From Cucumis sativus (taxonomy: Eukaryota; Streptophyta; Magnoliopsida; Cucurbitales; Cucurbitaceae), in the NCBI RefSeq assembly GCF_000004075.3, contig NC_026658.2, positions 10,006,411-10,070,410 of the forward strand: a DNA stretch of 64,000 bases, read 5' to 3'. The position numbers were made by a program, and so were the translations under genes. This document shows positions 35,277-46,148 of this stretch, in pieces. Within the stretch, counting starts at the first letter, position 1, and the number at the start of each line of letters is the position of its first letter. The notes under the pieces were generated by a model. The model searched no databases. It worked only from the letters and a program-made list of their open reading frames with translations, and had not been told where the DNA came from.

Positions 35277-36659
35277 TTTGATATGTTAGGGAATGAAAGA
35301 GAATCATGATTTTTTTTTTTATAGAGAATGAAGAATTAAATATGGAATGTGATGAAGGAGATGGAGAAATATATTTGAAAACGTCTGTATTTTTGCTTTT
35401 TGTTGACCTCTCTATTTATTTCCTTTTTATTTCTGTTTTAATTTGTTACATTAATATATAACTAAAAGGACTAACAATGCCATGCATCTGATGAGCTTGA
35501 ATGTCAAAGATGTTATAGAAATTGGACTGCCAATTTTCCATGTTGAATTACTCTATTTTGGTTCTAATATTAGTTCAAAGAATTTCATAAGTTTTAGTTT
35601 TTGTGTGTTTTCCCCTTTAAGGATGGAAGAATATAATTACATTGCAATTTTGGAGGTAGGAATTTGAAATGGCACATTAGCCCTATTAACTGAAGTCGAA
35701 CCCTTAAACAAAAAAAAAAATACCTTTAGCCAATAATATAAGCATTGTTTTTTTTTTTTCGAAAAACAGTTTTTCTTACGAGTTCAATAGGTGGACCTCT
35801 TAGGAGAATTCTAACTACTTTATGTCTTATTAATTGAAGAGTGTCTTAACCTATTCAACTACATGCATATATAGGTTGGTAACTTTTGAGTTATATGTGT
35901 TAAAGGCTTACAAGTTTTTTAGTTTGTCACATAAGGAGAATTCAAATCGCTTATTTCTTAATTGAAGAATGTCATCTTAACCTATTCAATTGCATGACAA
36001 AAGTTTGACAAATATTGAGTTATGTTAAAACTAACAAGTTCTTTAGTTTGTTCGACATGCGATATATATATCGCTGTAGCAATTTAAATTTGAGTTTTTC
36101 ATGCTTGTATAAATATTTGTAAAGAATATTATCATCTTTGAGTTAAGGTAAGATATTTTGTTCTAATTGGACAGATCATATTGAGTGTAAGCTTATATTT
36201 TAAAGTATTTTTATTACCATTTCCACACAATTTGCTGTCTTTTCATTTTTTTTTAGGGAGGATTGAACTTCAAACCTAACATAGATACTATACCAATTTA
36301 AAATATGTTCATTTTGACATAGAAGGACTTATTAGAAGAAGGGAGAAGGGTGCAGGAGAGCAGACTCCTTCTTTTCAACTCCTTTGTATATAATCTAGTT
36401 CTACACATTAATGATGGTTTTAATTATTGGATAATTATTACTAGTAATAATAATGAAGTATATAGCAACGTTTAAGAAAACGGCAAATACAACAAAATCT
36501 ATGATAGACTTATATCGCTAAGTAGACGTTATTTCTTATTGATATTTTTTGACATAGTCTTTGAAAAATCAAGAGCGGTGATTTCCTATCTTTTTGGTAT
36601 AGTCTTTGACATAAACATAGTCCTCTTTTTCTACACAATACTACCAAAAGATAAGACTC
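35277..36659. other. PR-1 upstream duplicated module (copy 4), no gene
   Basis: Contains the uninterrupted versions of two insertion sites: GCCATGCATCTGATGAG (~35480, compare LTR R1) and TTGAGTGTAAGCTTAT (~36182, compare LTR R3). AT-rich, no supported frame. Confidence 0.75.
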
Positions 36660-37032
36660 TATCAAAGATATGTGGAATGCTGAAAATTTGAAATGGGACT
36701 TTTTTCCGAGAAGACCGTGAGAGAAGTGTGTAGACACATTTGTGGAATGAGATCAAAATCATCCTCAATTCCCCCTTGCTTGATCATGGCTAGGATCCTT
36801 CCTATTTGGAGCTTGAATACCAATGGTAGCTTCATGATTGCCTCCATTAAAAAGGCTTTACATAACAGTAATCAAGCCGATCTTAACAATTCAAACGAGC
36901 AAATTTATCAAAATCTTTGGAAGTCAATCATCCCCCAAAAATGCAAATTCTTTATTTGGTCTCTCTTTCATGAATAACACAACTGAACATTTACAAAGGA
37001 GACTTCCATCGTGGAGCTTGAAATCATCCTTC
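36660..37032 (+). pseudogene. LINE zf-RVT relic, copy 3, cut by an LTR
   Basis: This copy has one extra A near 36850 that joins two readings into one open frame: KALHNSNQADLNNSNEQIY runs into QNLWKSIIPQKCKFFIWSLF, the best view of the zf-RVT domain in the window. It breaks off at GAAATCATCCTTC, where LTR R5 begins. Confidence 0.7.
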
Positions 37033-37224
37033 TAACGCCCCAAACTTGAAGGTAATTTATTTAAGAGAATTATTTCGATTTGTTCAAGATTTTTTTTAAA
37101 TATGTTGAAAGGGAGAAAGAAGATTTGAAAATGTATTAATATATATATATATATATTTAATTATATTTTTATTATTATATTTATTTTACATTTTATTAAA
37201 TAAAAGAAAAGAAAATGAAAATTT

Positions 37225-37270
<46 letters not shown>

Positions 37271-38901
37271 ATATATTTTAATATATTTATTTTATATTTT
37301 ATTATATTTTTACATTTTATTAAATAAAAGAAAAGAAAATGAAAAATCTTTTTTTCTCCCTTTTCTTCTTCCTCCAGCCGCGCAACCATCCGTCCTCTTC
37401 TCCTTCCGTTCGCAGCAAGCAGCCGCCGACCATCCCCTTCTTCTCTTCTCCTCTCTGTTCCGCCAGATCGAGCCGAACTCAACCGCAACGTCTGTTTCTT
37501 CCTCCGTTCACCGAAGCCGAACCCACTTTCTTTTCTTCTTCAATCCAAAACTGTCGCTGTAACCGTCGGCCGCCGCGTGACCTTCCGCCCAGCGCCGTGT
37601 GACCCTCTGTCCAGATCTGCGTCGCCGTGCCCAGTTCTAATCGCCTCTGTCTCCGTCGAAGCCAAGGTCGCCGCTGCGACCGTCTCCGTTCGCGAAGCAA
37701 ACCGTACGCCTCTATTCTTCTTCCTTCTCTTTTTGTTTTCTTATCCGTTCAGACCTACAGCCGACTGACTATCTTGTTCTCCGTTGAAGTTGAACCTGGC
37801 CAAACCCCAAGCTTCATCCGTGCAAGGAAGCCGTCGGTCACCCCCAGTCTAGCCGTGTCTCGCCGTGCGTAGCTCCTCCGGCGTCCGTCGTCCACCGCAG
37901 ATCTCTGCGTTGCGTTTCTGTGCAGCGTCCAATAAGTACGTGTCGCAAATTTTGTCCGTCGCTCGACACCCTATTTTCCAGCTGCGGGTCCGACGTTCAC
38001 CTTCATAGTTATTCAAGTCTGTTTAGTATACATCTATTCCATCTATTCGTCATTGCCACTATCTTGTTGTAAATCACAGTTAATGAGAAAATTGTAGTCT
38101 CATAATGTTGTTTCTTAACTGCTGTAAGTATCAAGGTGGGATTAATTGATTTGGGGGTTGTTTGATTACAAGGTGATTTTTGGAGAAAGTTTACTGAAGT
38201 CTTGAGATTTACAACAAGTTTCGTGAAAATGTTACTTCAAACAATTTGGGTCGGTTCGTTGCACTTTGGTTTGAAAAAGAAGCCCAAGTAAGGTTATAAG
38301 GTAAGGGATTTTCTACTGGACTCACCTATGCTTGTGAATTGTCTGACTGACTAAGGATGTTGAGATGATATATATATATACACGTATGGATGTAGATTCG
38401 GTGTTGAATGTATACTGTGGATTGACTGAAAATATATATATACATATGGATTGAAGTAGACTTAATGTTGAATGCATATTCTGATTGTCTTGGAATATAT
38501 ATATGTGTGTGTGGATGTGGACAGGACGAAAATTGTAGATTGTGTTTGTGTGAGATGCAGATGTGAACTTGTGATTGTCGTTTAGACTGGGTGTACGTTA
38601 CGTTAAAGTATGACTGTGTGCCGGTGAACTGAGGGGTGTATTGACTGTATAGTTTGATTGACTGACGTATTAGTACGTTAGTGACAGACATATGACTAAA
38701 GTGAGATAAGTTGACTGTTAGAACGTTGAGAGAAAGAACTTTATATTTTGAAGTAAATGAAAGATGGATTGAATGGAATGAGGGGAAAATTGTTAGCTTT
38801 TATTGGGATGTATGCCTTGTAGGTGTCCCACGGGATCACCAATTATTCTGCACCTTCGGGATGCATTAGACTGATATGTGTTTCTGTAGAACACTAGACT
38901 G
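37033..38901 (+). mobile_element. LTR fragment, copy R5 (3' end missing)
   Basis: Starts TAACGCCCCAAAC (family start TGTAACGCCCC without its first two bases) and follows the LTR through TA runs, the GC-rich segment and GCAGAACACTAGACTGA-like sequence, then stops at ~38901 where a piece of TBL exon begins. Its last ~600 bp, including the basic mini-frame, are missing. Confidence 0.75.
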
Positions 38902-39052
38902 AATGTTGTATGAACAAGTCGTTCCATGTATCAGTGAGTTCCGACAAGCACAAGTGCATACAATCGTCGTGCTTCTTTCCACCAGCTGAGGCAGGATGTG
39001 CATCTGCCCTCAACTCACTCATGGGAATTATGTTCAAAATATGGAAACTAGT
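38902..39052 (-). pseudogene. 151-bp fragment of the TBL last exon
   Basis: Corresponds to the C-terminal third of TBL exon 6, from the region of the stop to SFHILN. It shares diagnostic bases with the displaced copy at 33826 (CAGTGAGTTCCGACAAGCACAAG, GGGAATTATG) rather than with the functional gene, so it derives from the duplicated lineage. It is wedged between LTR R5 and LINE relic copy 4. Confidence 0.85.
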
Positions 39053-39760
39053 ATCATGATTGCCTCCATTAAAAGGCTTTACATAACAATAATCAAGCCG
39101 ATCTTAACAATTCTAACGAGCAAATTTATCAAAATCTTTGGAAGTCGATCATCCCTCAAAAATGCAAATTCTTTATTTGGTCTCTCTTTCATGAATGAAT
39201 GTATCAACACAACTGAACATTTACAAAGGAGACTTCCATCGTGGAGCTTGAAACCATCCTTGTGTTATGTGCAAAACCGCCGATGAAGACAGAAATCATC
39301 TTTTATCTCTTGTCCACTTGTAAATGGTATATGGAAAAATGTTGGTGTTCTGTTTAACCATTCCTTCATTTTTTAGAACATTGTCTCCCTTTGCAAATAT
39401 ATGTGCAGATCAAAGGTGAAAACAAATAAGCAAATTATTATCTTCAACACAGTAGTTATCACCCTTTGATCCATATGGAATGAAAGAAATAAGAGGATTT
39501 TCAATGATTTAGAAAGATCCCCATGTGATTTAGGAAGATATTCAAGCTCTTACGAGTTTTTGGACCAATGGTTCTCCTCTGTTCAGAAACTACTCGATCA
39601 GTAGCATTGCTTTAAATTTAAATGCTTTTTAATTCTGACTTGTGAGTCTCTTGGACTTCTCTCTAGCACTTTTCTCTAGCACTTTTTGTACTTTTTCAAC
39701 TTCTCGTACTTTTATCTCTTATATATTAATGAAGCAGAAATAACAAGGGTGCTAAGGAGG
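39053..39760 (+). pseudogene. LINE zf-RVT relic, copy 4, 5'-truncated
   Basis: Starts abruptly at ATCATGATTGCCTCCATT, in the middle of the relic as seen at 22975 and 27990, and then follows it to the same 3' end. Confidence 0.65.
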
Positions 39761-40309
39761 TGTCCACCTAGTGGAGATGTCTTGGTGCATCTGACTCGTC
39801 GTATATCATTTTTTTTAAAAAAAGATAGTTGACTATTTTTGTTATAATTGGAAATTTTTTAAAATGTTGCTATATAGTTAATTATTTTGAATCTAATTGA
39901 TAGTCTCAATTTTGCTTTAGATAACCTACCCTGTGGGACAATGCATGGTTACGTTGATACATCGTGCACTAACCTAACGCAAATGCATGCCTTTAATTTC
40001 CAACGCATGTTTGTAGTGAACATGTGACTTTTATTTAGCTTAGTAACCAACAAAGTATTGGATGTCCAAACCTCACTATTTTTTCAACGTTACAAAAAAA
40101 TAATGATAAGAACAAACAAACTAACATAAAGGTATGTATGTAGCTTATGCTAAAACGTATCAAATACTTTTGTTCAACTTGAGAAAATATTAGGTTTAAC
40201 TTATTCTCCGTCCCTTTACGATTGATGATTCTTCCATAATTGTTAAATAAGAACGTCGATGTGAAAGTAGACAATATTTTATTTAACAAGTGCAAGTAAA
40301 TTCTTTCTT

Positions 40310-40813
40310 TTACATTGAAGAATTATAGGGTCTTAATCCTATATAGTTGCCAGGAGGATTATAGTTGCATACAACGAACTGGGACTTCCCTTTACAAGCC
40401 ACTCTTGCACATCCAAGATGCACGGAGGTTCGCCACACCACCTGAGTATAGTGTCCACAGTCGCCTCCCTTGCATGAGTTTGATGCATAGTCGTATAAAT
40501 GCTTTTCTCCCACCCACATCTTTACGCCATCCGCACCGGTGAACTCGGGGTAGTAGCCTACCGCTATGTTTTCACCGTATGGTCCCGTAGAGTGAACCAA
40601 GGCGCAGTCATTTATCCTTTTGTTGGCGTAGGATTGAGCGTAGGCAGCTACGGTGTTGTTCCATGTCATTGGACCGACGCCGACTGCCGCCCGAGCTTTG
40701 TTGTGTAAGGAAATGTAGTCTTGAGGGAAGTTTTGGGCATGTGCTAGGAAGAAGAGGAACATGAAAGTGGGAATGAAAATTGCCATTGGAGGGTTTTGAC
40801 TTTGAGTTTTCAT
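40310..40813 (-). CDS. PR1: Pathogenesis-related protein 1 (PR-1, CAP family), intact copy 5
   Basis: Intronless, 167 residues from the ATG at 40811-40813. Same design as copy 3: secretory signal to about residue 26, CAP residues in LHNKAR, GENIA, WVGEKH and GHYTQVVW, six Cys, and a C-terminal CAPE-like [15 protein letters not shown] plus NSSM. Differences from copy 3 are slight: NFPQDY for NSPQDY, ARAAVG for ARSAIG and CNYN for CNYD before the CAPE cleavage position. It lies next to the functional TBL gene, with only a Mutator-like insertion between, which suggests it is nearest to the ancestral locus. TATA box at 40846-40854. Role by family: apoplastic defence protein induced by salicylate. 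Confidence 0.95.
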   Translation of the reverse strand: MKTQSQNPPMAIFIPTFMFLFFLAHAQNFPQDYISLHNKARAAVGVGPMTWNNTVAAYAQSYANKRINDCALVHSTGPYGENIAVGYYPEFTGADGVKMWVGEKHLYDYASNSCKGGDCGHYTQVVWRTSVHLGCARVACKGKSQFVVCNYNPPGNYIGLRPYNSSM

Positions 40814-40845
40814 TTTGAAATGTTAGAAAATGAAGAGAAAGATGA

Positions 40846-40854
40846 TTTTTATAG
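40846..40854 (-). promoter_or_regulatory. TATA box of PR-1 copy 5
   Basis: CTATAAAAA on the minus strand, 33-41 bp before the ATG, as in copy 3. Confidence 0.55.
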
Positions 40855-42117
40855 AGATGAAGATCAATTAAATATGGAATGTGATGAAGGAGAGGAAGAA
40901 ATGTATTTGAAACTGTCTGTATTTTTGCTTCTTTGTTGACCTCTATTTATTAACCTCTATTTCTTTCCTTTTCATTTTGTTTTAATTTATTACATTAAGA
41001 TACAACTAAGGACTAATAATGGTATGCATCTTATGAGTTTGAATGTCAAAGATGTTAATTACACATTATTTTTTGTTGAAATATTAGTTCAATGAATTGC
41101 ATAAATTTTAGTTTTTGTGTGTTTTCCCCTCTAAGGATGAAAAAATATAATGACATTGCAATTTTGTAGAGGTAGGAATTTGAAGTGCATTCACCTTATT
41201 AACTGAAGTTGAACCCTTACCCACGTGTTGAACTAAACAAAAAGAATTATCTTTAACCAATAAAATAAAACTTTGTTTTTCTTATTCAAAAATAGTTTTT
41301 CTTACGAGTTCATCGTGTGAATGTGAGGAGAATTTAAACTACTTTATCTCTTAATTGAAGAGTGTGTTATAACCTATTCAACTACATGTATAGGTTGACA
41401 ACTATTGAGTTATATGTGTTAAGACTAACAAGTTTTTTAGTTTGTCACTTGAAGAGAATTCGAACCACTTATTTCTTAATTGTAGTGTGTCTTAACCCTA
41501 TTCAATTGTATGCCTAAGTTAAACAACTATTGGATAATGTTAAGACTAACAAGGTTTTTAGTTTGTTCAAACGTGCGATGGCGTAACAATTTAAATTTTA
41601 GTTTTTCATGCATTTGTATAAATATTCAAAAAGAAAATTCTTATGTTGAGTTAAGGTAAGATTTTGTTTAAATTGGACATATAATATTGGGTATAATCTT
41701 GTTATATTTTCATTTTTGTTATTTAAGTATTTTTATTATCATTTCCAATCATGGTGTTTTTTTCTTTTTTAGGGGAGACTTGAGTAATTATAATTGAGGG
41801 TAATTTTAAAAATAATAATCAAGTATATATCAACATTTAAAAAAAATTGTAAATATAGTAAAATCTATAATAGACTTATTTATGGACTTCTATAATTGAT
41901 AAGATTTAATGATTTGGTTATATTTTAAATTTTTTTAAAAAAAAATGTTACTATATACTTAATTATTATATTTGTAACTATCTCTTAATTATTTTTATAA
42001 TGATCTATGAAAATCTAAATTAGGGAAAGATTACAATAAAACTCTTCCTATACGAGTAAATTAAATTCTTTAATTTAATTTTGAAAAAAAATAAACAAAC
42101 AAAATTCTTAAAACTAC
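40855..42117. other. PR-1 upstream module without LTR, no gene
   Basis: Aligns with 29975-30808 and then 32935-33367. It has the LTR-free site ATTGGGTATAATCTTG near 41690. AT-rich, no supported frame. Confidence 0.75.
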
Positions 42118-42126
42118 TTTTTCCTT
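42118..42126. repeat. Left target-site duplication of the MULE
   Basis: TTTTTCCTT; identical to 45667-45675 and to the single copy at 33368-33376 of the paralogous empty site. Confidence 0.92.
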
Positions 42127-42764
42127 GGGGAATTATCAAAAATAGAATAATTTGGAAGGATGTAAAGAGTTTTGAGATGAATTTTAAAAAAGATGACTTT
42201 TAGGACAAATTAGTTGGAAAAAGTCTATATTACCCTCAAGTTAAAAAATATCCTAAAAATCAATTTATGAATCCTCTCTTCTCTCTTCTCCCTCCGTTTT
42301 TTCACTTTCTAAAAATGTTTCATTTTTCTCTCTCATCCCTCCCTCTAGTGTTCCATTTTCCCTCATTTTTCACGAAATTTCCTTTTTCTTCCTTTTCCAT
42401 TCTTTAATTCGTTTTCTTGAAATTTCTTTATGAAGCTCTTCCCATGGTCTCCTCCCCCGGCCTTTGAAAACCATTTTCTCCATTTTCTCACTTCCAAAAA
42501 GAATATTTCATTTTTCTCTCATCTCTCTCCATTTTCATACATTGTGGGATAAATTGGCCTTCCTAATTCTAAGAGCATGAAAATGTTGCTCTCACCTGCA
42601 TTGTTGTACATTATATAAAAGTTCTGCACACTTTACAATTTTCCAAGATAATGAAATAAAAATTGCATACCAAAAAACAAAAATGGTATTCATTCCATTA
42701 TATAAAACTATTTATGTACATAGTTTGGAACATATACAATTCCTTCAAAAGTTGGAACTAAAAG

Positions 42765-43243
42765 TCAATACATGGGATTGTTGGTCCATAATTGAAATGC
42801 CAATTGTTTTCTAAAATATGACATGTTTTCTTGACATAATGTAGCTACATCTAAACCAGAAGCTTCATATTCGAAATACTTAATTGTAAATACACCACAA
42901 TCACTATTGTTGCGTTGAAGTGGAATGGAGTCGACAATGACAAGTGGCCAAGGTTCCTTGTGTGTTGATGATCCGCCTCTCCTAACAAAGAATCCAGTAG
43001 CATCGAGCAAATTTGGCACCATCTCTTGAATTGGCTCTAATATGCTTCTCATATCTTCGGCACTCGTCAGCGACGGAAGCGAATCCCATACCTTAACTTG
43101 ACAACGTACCAAGTCCAAGCATAATAGAATCCAATGATTGCCATGGATATTGAATGGAGAGTAAATGTAATCAACATTCACCCAAGGATCTTGACAGTCT
43201 TGTTTTGATCTGACAACATAGTCAACCTGCTTACTAAATGTGA
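42765..43243 (-). CDS. Ulp1-like C48 cysteine protease domain in the MULE
   Basis: The open frame runs from about 43243 (FITFSKQVDYVV) to the TGA at 42765-42767. All catalytic elements of the Ulp1/SENP family are present in order: His-Trp in HGNHWILL, Asp in KVWDSLP, the oxyanion Gln in PLQRNNSDC, and the Cys itself in NSDCGVF. Related cellular enzymes remove SUMO; transposon-borne ones have unknown substrates. Only the catalytic domain (~158 codons) is seen. Upstream a different frame (43178-43381) may be an exon, but no splice pattern could be confirmed, so the start is undefined. It may be an intact domain within a decaying gene. Confidence 0.8.
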
Positions 43244-43392
43244 TAAACTACTTACTATAGACTGAAAATGATGAGCAGGGTCAATCTTGTACATGGGACC
43301 GTTAGTTGATGTCGAAGCCATACTGAAACCTGCATAAAAAAAACTAATTAAATATAATTGCATAAGAGACTTACTAAACATGGATGCACTAG

Positions 43393-44274
43393 CATCTTGG
43401 GACTTCTACTCAAAATTTTGGAAGGTGAGAGATAGGTGCTGATAGGTGCGAGATGCTGGAAAACTTCAAGGCAAAGTTGCTAAGTCTAATAAAATTGCTA
43501 ACCCTAAAGCCTTAACACCTAGTAGAGTAGCTAAACATGCATTCTAAACGGTTTAGGAAGGTTAACACTCTCATTTTGGGACTTCTACTCAAAATTTTGG
43601 AAGGTGAGAGATAGGTGCTGATAGGTGCGAGATGCTGGAAAACTTCAAGGCAAAGTTGTTAAGTCTAATAAAATTGCTAACCCTAAAGCCTTAACACCTA
43701 GTAGAGTAGCTAAACATGCATTCTAAACGGTTTAGGAAGGTTAACACTCTCATCTTGGGACTTCTACTCAAAATTTTGGAAGGTGAGAGATAGGTGCTGA
43801 TAAGTGCGAGATGCTGGAAAACTTCAAGGCAAAGTTGCTAAGTCTAATAAAATTGCTAACCCTAAAGCCTTAACACCTAGTAGAGTAGCTAAACATGCAT
43901 TCTAAACGGTTTAGGAAGGTTAACACTCTCATCTTGGGACTTCTACTCAAAATTTTGGAAGGTGAGAGATAGGTGCTGATAGGTGCGAGATGCTGGAAAA
44001 CTTCAAGGCAAAGTTGCTAAGTCTAATAAAATTGCTAACCCTAAAGCCTTAACACCTAGTAGAGTAGCTAAACATGCATTCTAAACGGTTTAGGAAGGTT
44101 AACACTCTCATCTTGGGACTTCTACTCAAAATTTTGGAAGGTGAGAGATAGGTGCTGATAGGTGCGAGATGCTGGAAAACTTCAAGGCAAAGTTGCTAAG
44201 TCTAATAAAATTGCTAACCCTAAAGCCTTAACACCTAGTAGACTACCTAGACTAGCTAAACATGCATTCTAAAG
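43393..44274. repeat. 179-bp minisatellite, ~4.9 copies, inside the MULE
   Basis: CATCTTGGGACTTCTACTC starts units at 43393, 43572 (one base variant), 43751, 43930 and 44109, exactly 179 bp apart. Units are almost identical; only the last diverges at its end (GTAGACTACCTAGACTAGC). Such uniformity points to recent expansion. Confidence 0.95.
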
Positions 44275-45475
44275 ATTGTATTCTATTGGAACTACATCAC
44301 TAAAAACATTAACAAAGTAGAGAACAACAATGCAGCTTATGATAATGTCTTTCAACAAATTGCAAAGGAAATGGTCTTTCAACAATGCAGCTTATGATAT
44401 TCTATTGTACTGGTAGCTTTGCAGAGTTTATATGGGATACCAAATATATGTTCGAATTCAAGTTCTAAACTCCAAGGTATGGTTTTTCTATTATTACAGT
44501 ACATTGCAAAGGAAATGATGGATACGACACTGCCAACGTAGAGGAGTGGATAAGAAATGGAGAGGTCCGGTGAAAACAAACCTGAAATCGAAATGGATGG
44601 AAGTGGAGAAGCGTCCGCCGGAGTTGAAGTCGAAAGTAAAACAGAGACACGTGCAATGTCAGTAGTACGACTCTCCTTGCATTTTGAAGATTAGTGAATA
44701 TCCCTTCAAGGTCATTAACACAATTCTTTTCTTTTTCCTTCAAAACCTAATGAGAAGTAGATTGATATTTACTCTTCAAACCCTTTGGCATTGATCCGTC
44801 TCTTTTCTTCCACCAAAATTATCTTAGCAGCAACTGAAAAAAAAAGAAATCACAATGAAGCACCAACCCTATATATAAAGTCCGTTCAGATTGCAAAACA
44901 GAATCTACCCAAAAGGAAAAAAATCATATGGGCTTTCGAAACAAATACATTTCTAATGCTACCATTGAATATTCATCCACTCCCTCTTACTCAGTTCAAA
45001 AAATAGGAGACTGAATTGGAAACAAGTAAAATTGTAACCATTATAACGATCATAAAATGATCACAAAATTTCACCTAAGCTAATCCATCCTTACCTAGGT
45101 CTCTATTTAAAATTTCGGCAAAATCTTAAACATGTTTTTCTATCATGTACTAATTCACCGTGATATCTGTGTGCCATCATCAAAGATTCGACTCAGTAAG
45201 CGATCTTTTGATTCAACCCTAATTCACGTATTAAAAAGGAAGAAAAACAGAAATAAACAAAGAATAGTTACCCACCAAATTGCTGAATATTTGAGTCGAA
45301 AATCAGAGGAAAGTTTGGAGGAAGAAGATTAGGGGGTTTAGTTTTTTCCTTAGAGAAGTAACAAGTGTAGCTTTGGCTCTTTGTTCAGATCTTTTAGTTC
45401 ACACCGGAGGAGCGACGAACGACATCCGAGAAGCGATGATATGCACCGAAGTAGAAGGAGAAGAAAGCGAATGTG

Positions 45476-45506
<31 letters not shown>

Positions 45507-45666
45507 TGCGTTTTGTTTCTGCGTTGAGGAGAAGGAATGGAAGGTAAAATGAATTAAGGGTAATTTAGACAATTCACACATAATTTGTCCTAGAAATCAA
45601 CTTTTTAAAAATCAATCTCATAAATCTTTTATTCCTCCATTTTTGGCTTATTTTTGGTAATTTCCC
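44275..45666. other. MULE right arm, no gene recognised
   Basis: Short frames on both strands, none with a recognisable domain. Contains a (GT)n followed by a T-run at 45473-45507. The right inverted end is 45540-45666. Confidence 0.5.
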
Positions 45667-45675
45667 TTTTTCCTT
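45667..45675. repeat. Right target-site duplication of the MULE
   Basis: TTTTTCCTT, perfect match to 42118-42126. Confidence 0.92.
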
Positions 45676-46148
45676 TTACGGTTTTTTTAGAAAAAAAAGT
45701 AACTCCGAGTCTGGAATTTGAATTTTGAAAACACAAGGCGAAAAAACATTTATAGGTAAAAAACTAAATTTATAAGCTTAAATTTACAGCCATCAAAAAC
45801 AGAAAAATAAAAAGATCAAATGATTATCAACCATATCCAAAATAGAGAACTTGTGAACCTAAAACTTTATAATGTGTTTTCAAATATCTCAAGCGTTTAA
45901 TCACCAATCACCCTTGACCTAAATCATCAACATGATTATCATATGGAACTTTTATCCAAATCCAAATTTAAACTAATTCAATATTTTTCTCATTGTAAGT
46001 AACTTTTCGAAATCATCCTTAAAATTTTAAAACCTGATAATCAAGTAGAGAATTGATTTGCAAAAAGGGGAGAGCGATCATCTTCCTCAATCCTACAAAG
46101 TTCCAATAGATATGGTCCAAGAGCACTTTTAACATATCAAAAATCGTA
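45676..46148. other. Spacer between the MULE and the TBL 3' end
   Basis: Matches 33377-33825. It presumably includes the TBL 3' untranslated region; no separate gene. Confidence 0.65.

Larger units (their letters stand above)
42127..45666 (-). mobile_element. Mutator-like DNA transposon (MULE) carrying a Ulp1-type protease, 3540 bp
   Basis: Ends are inverted: GGGGAATTATCAAAAATA on the left and, read on the minus strand, GGGAAATTACCAAAAATA on the right. Imperfect similarity continues for about 120 bp (both reach GGACAAATTA and a TTACCCT). A perfect 9-bp direct repeat TTTTTCCTT flanks it (42118-42126, 45667-45675), and the single-copy empty site is seen at 33368-33376. Long inverted ends, a 9-bp duplication and a Ulp1 gene are typical of plant Mutator-like elements that carry C48 proteases. 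No MuDR transposase was recognised, so it is probably non-autonomous. Confidence 0.9.
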
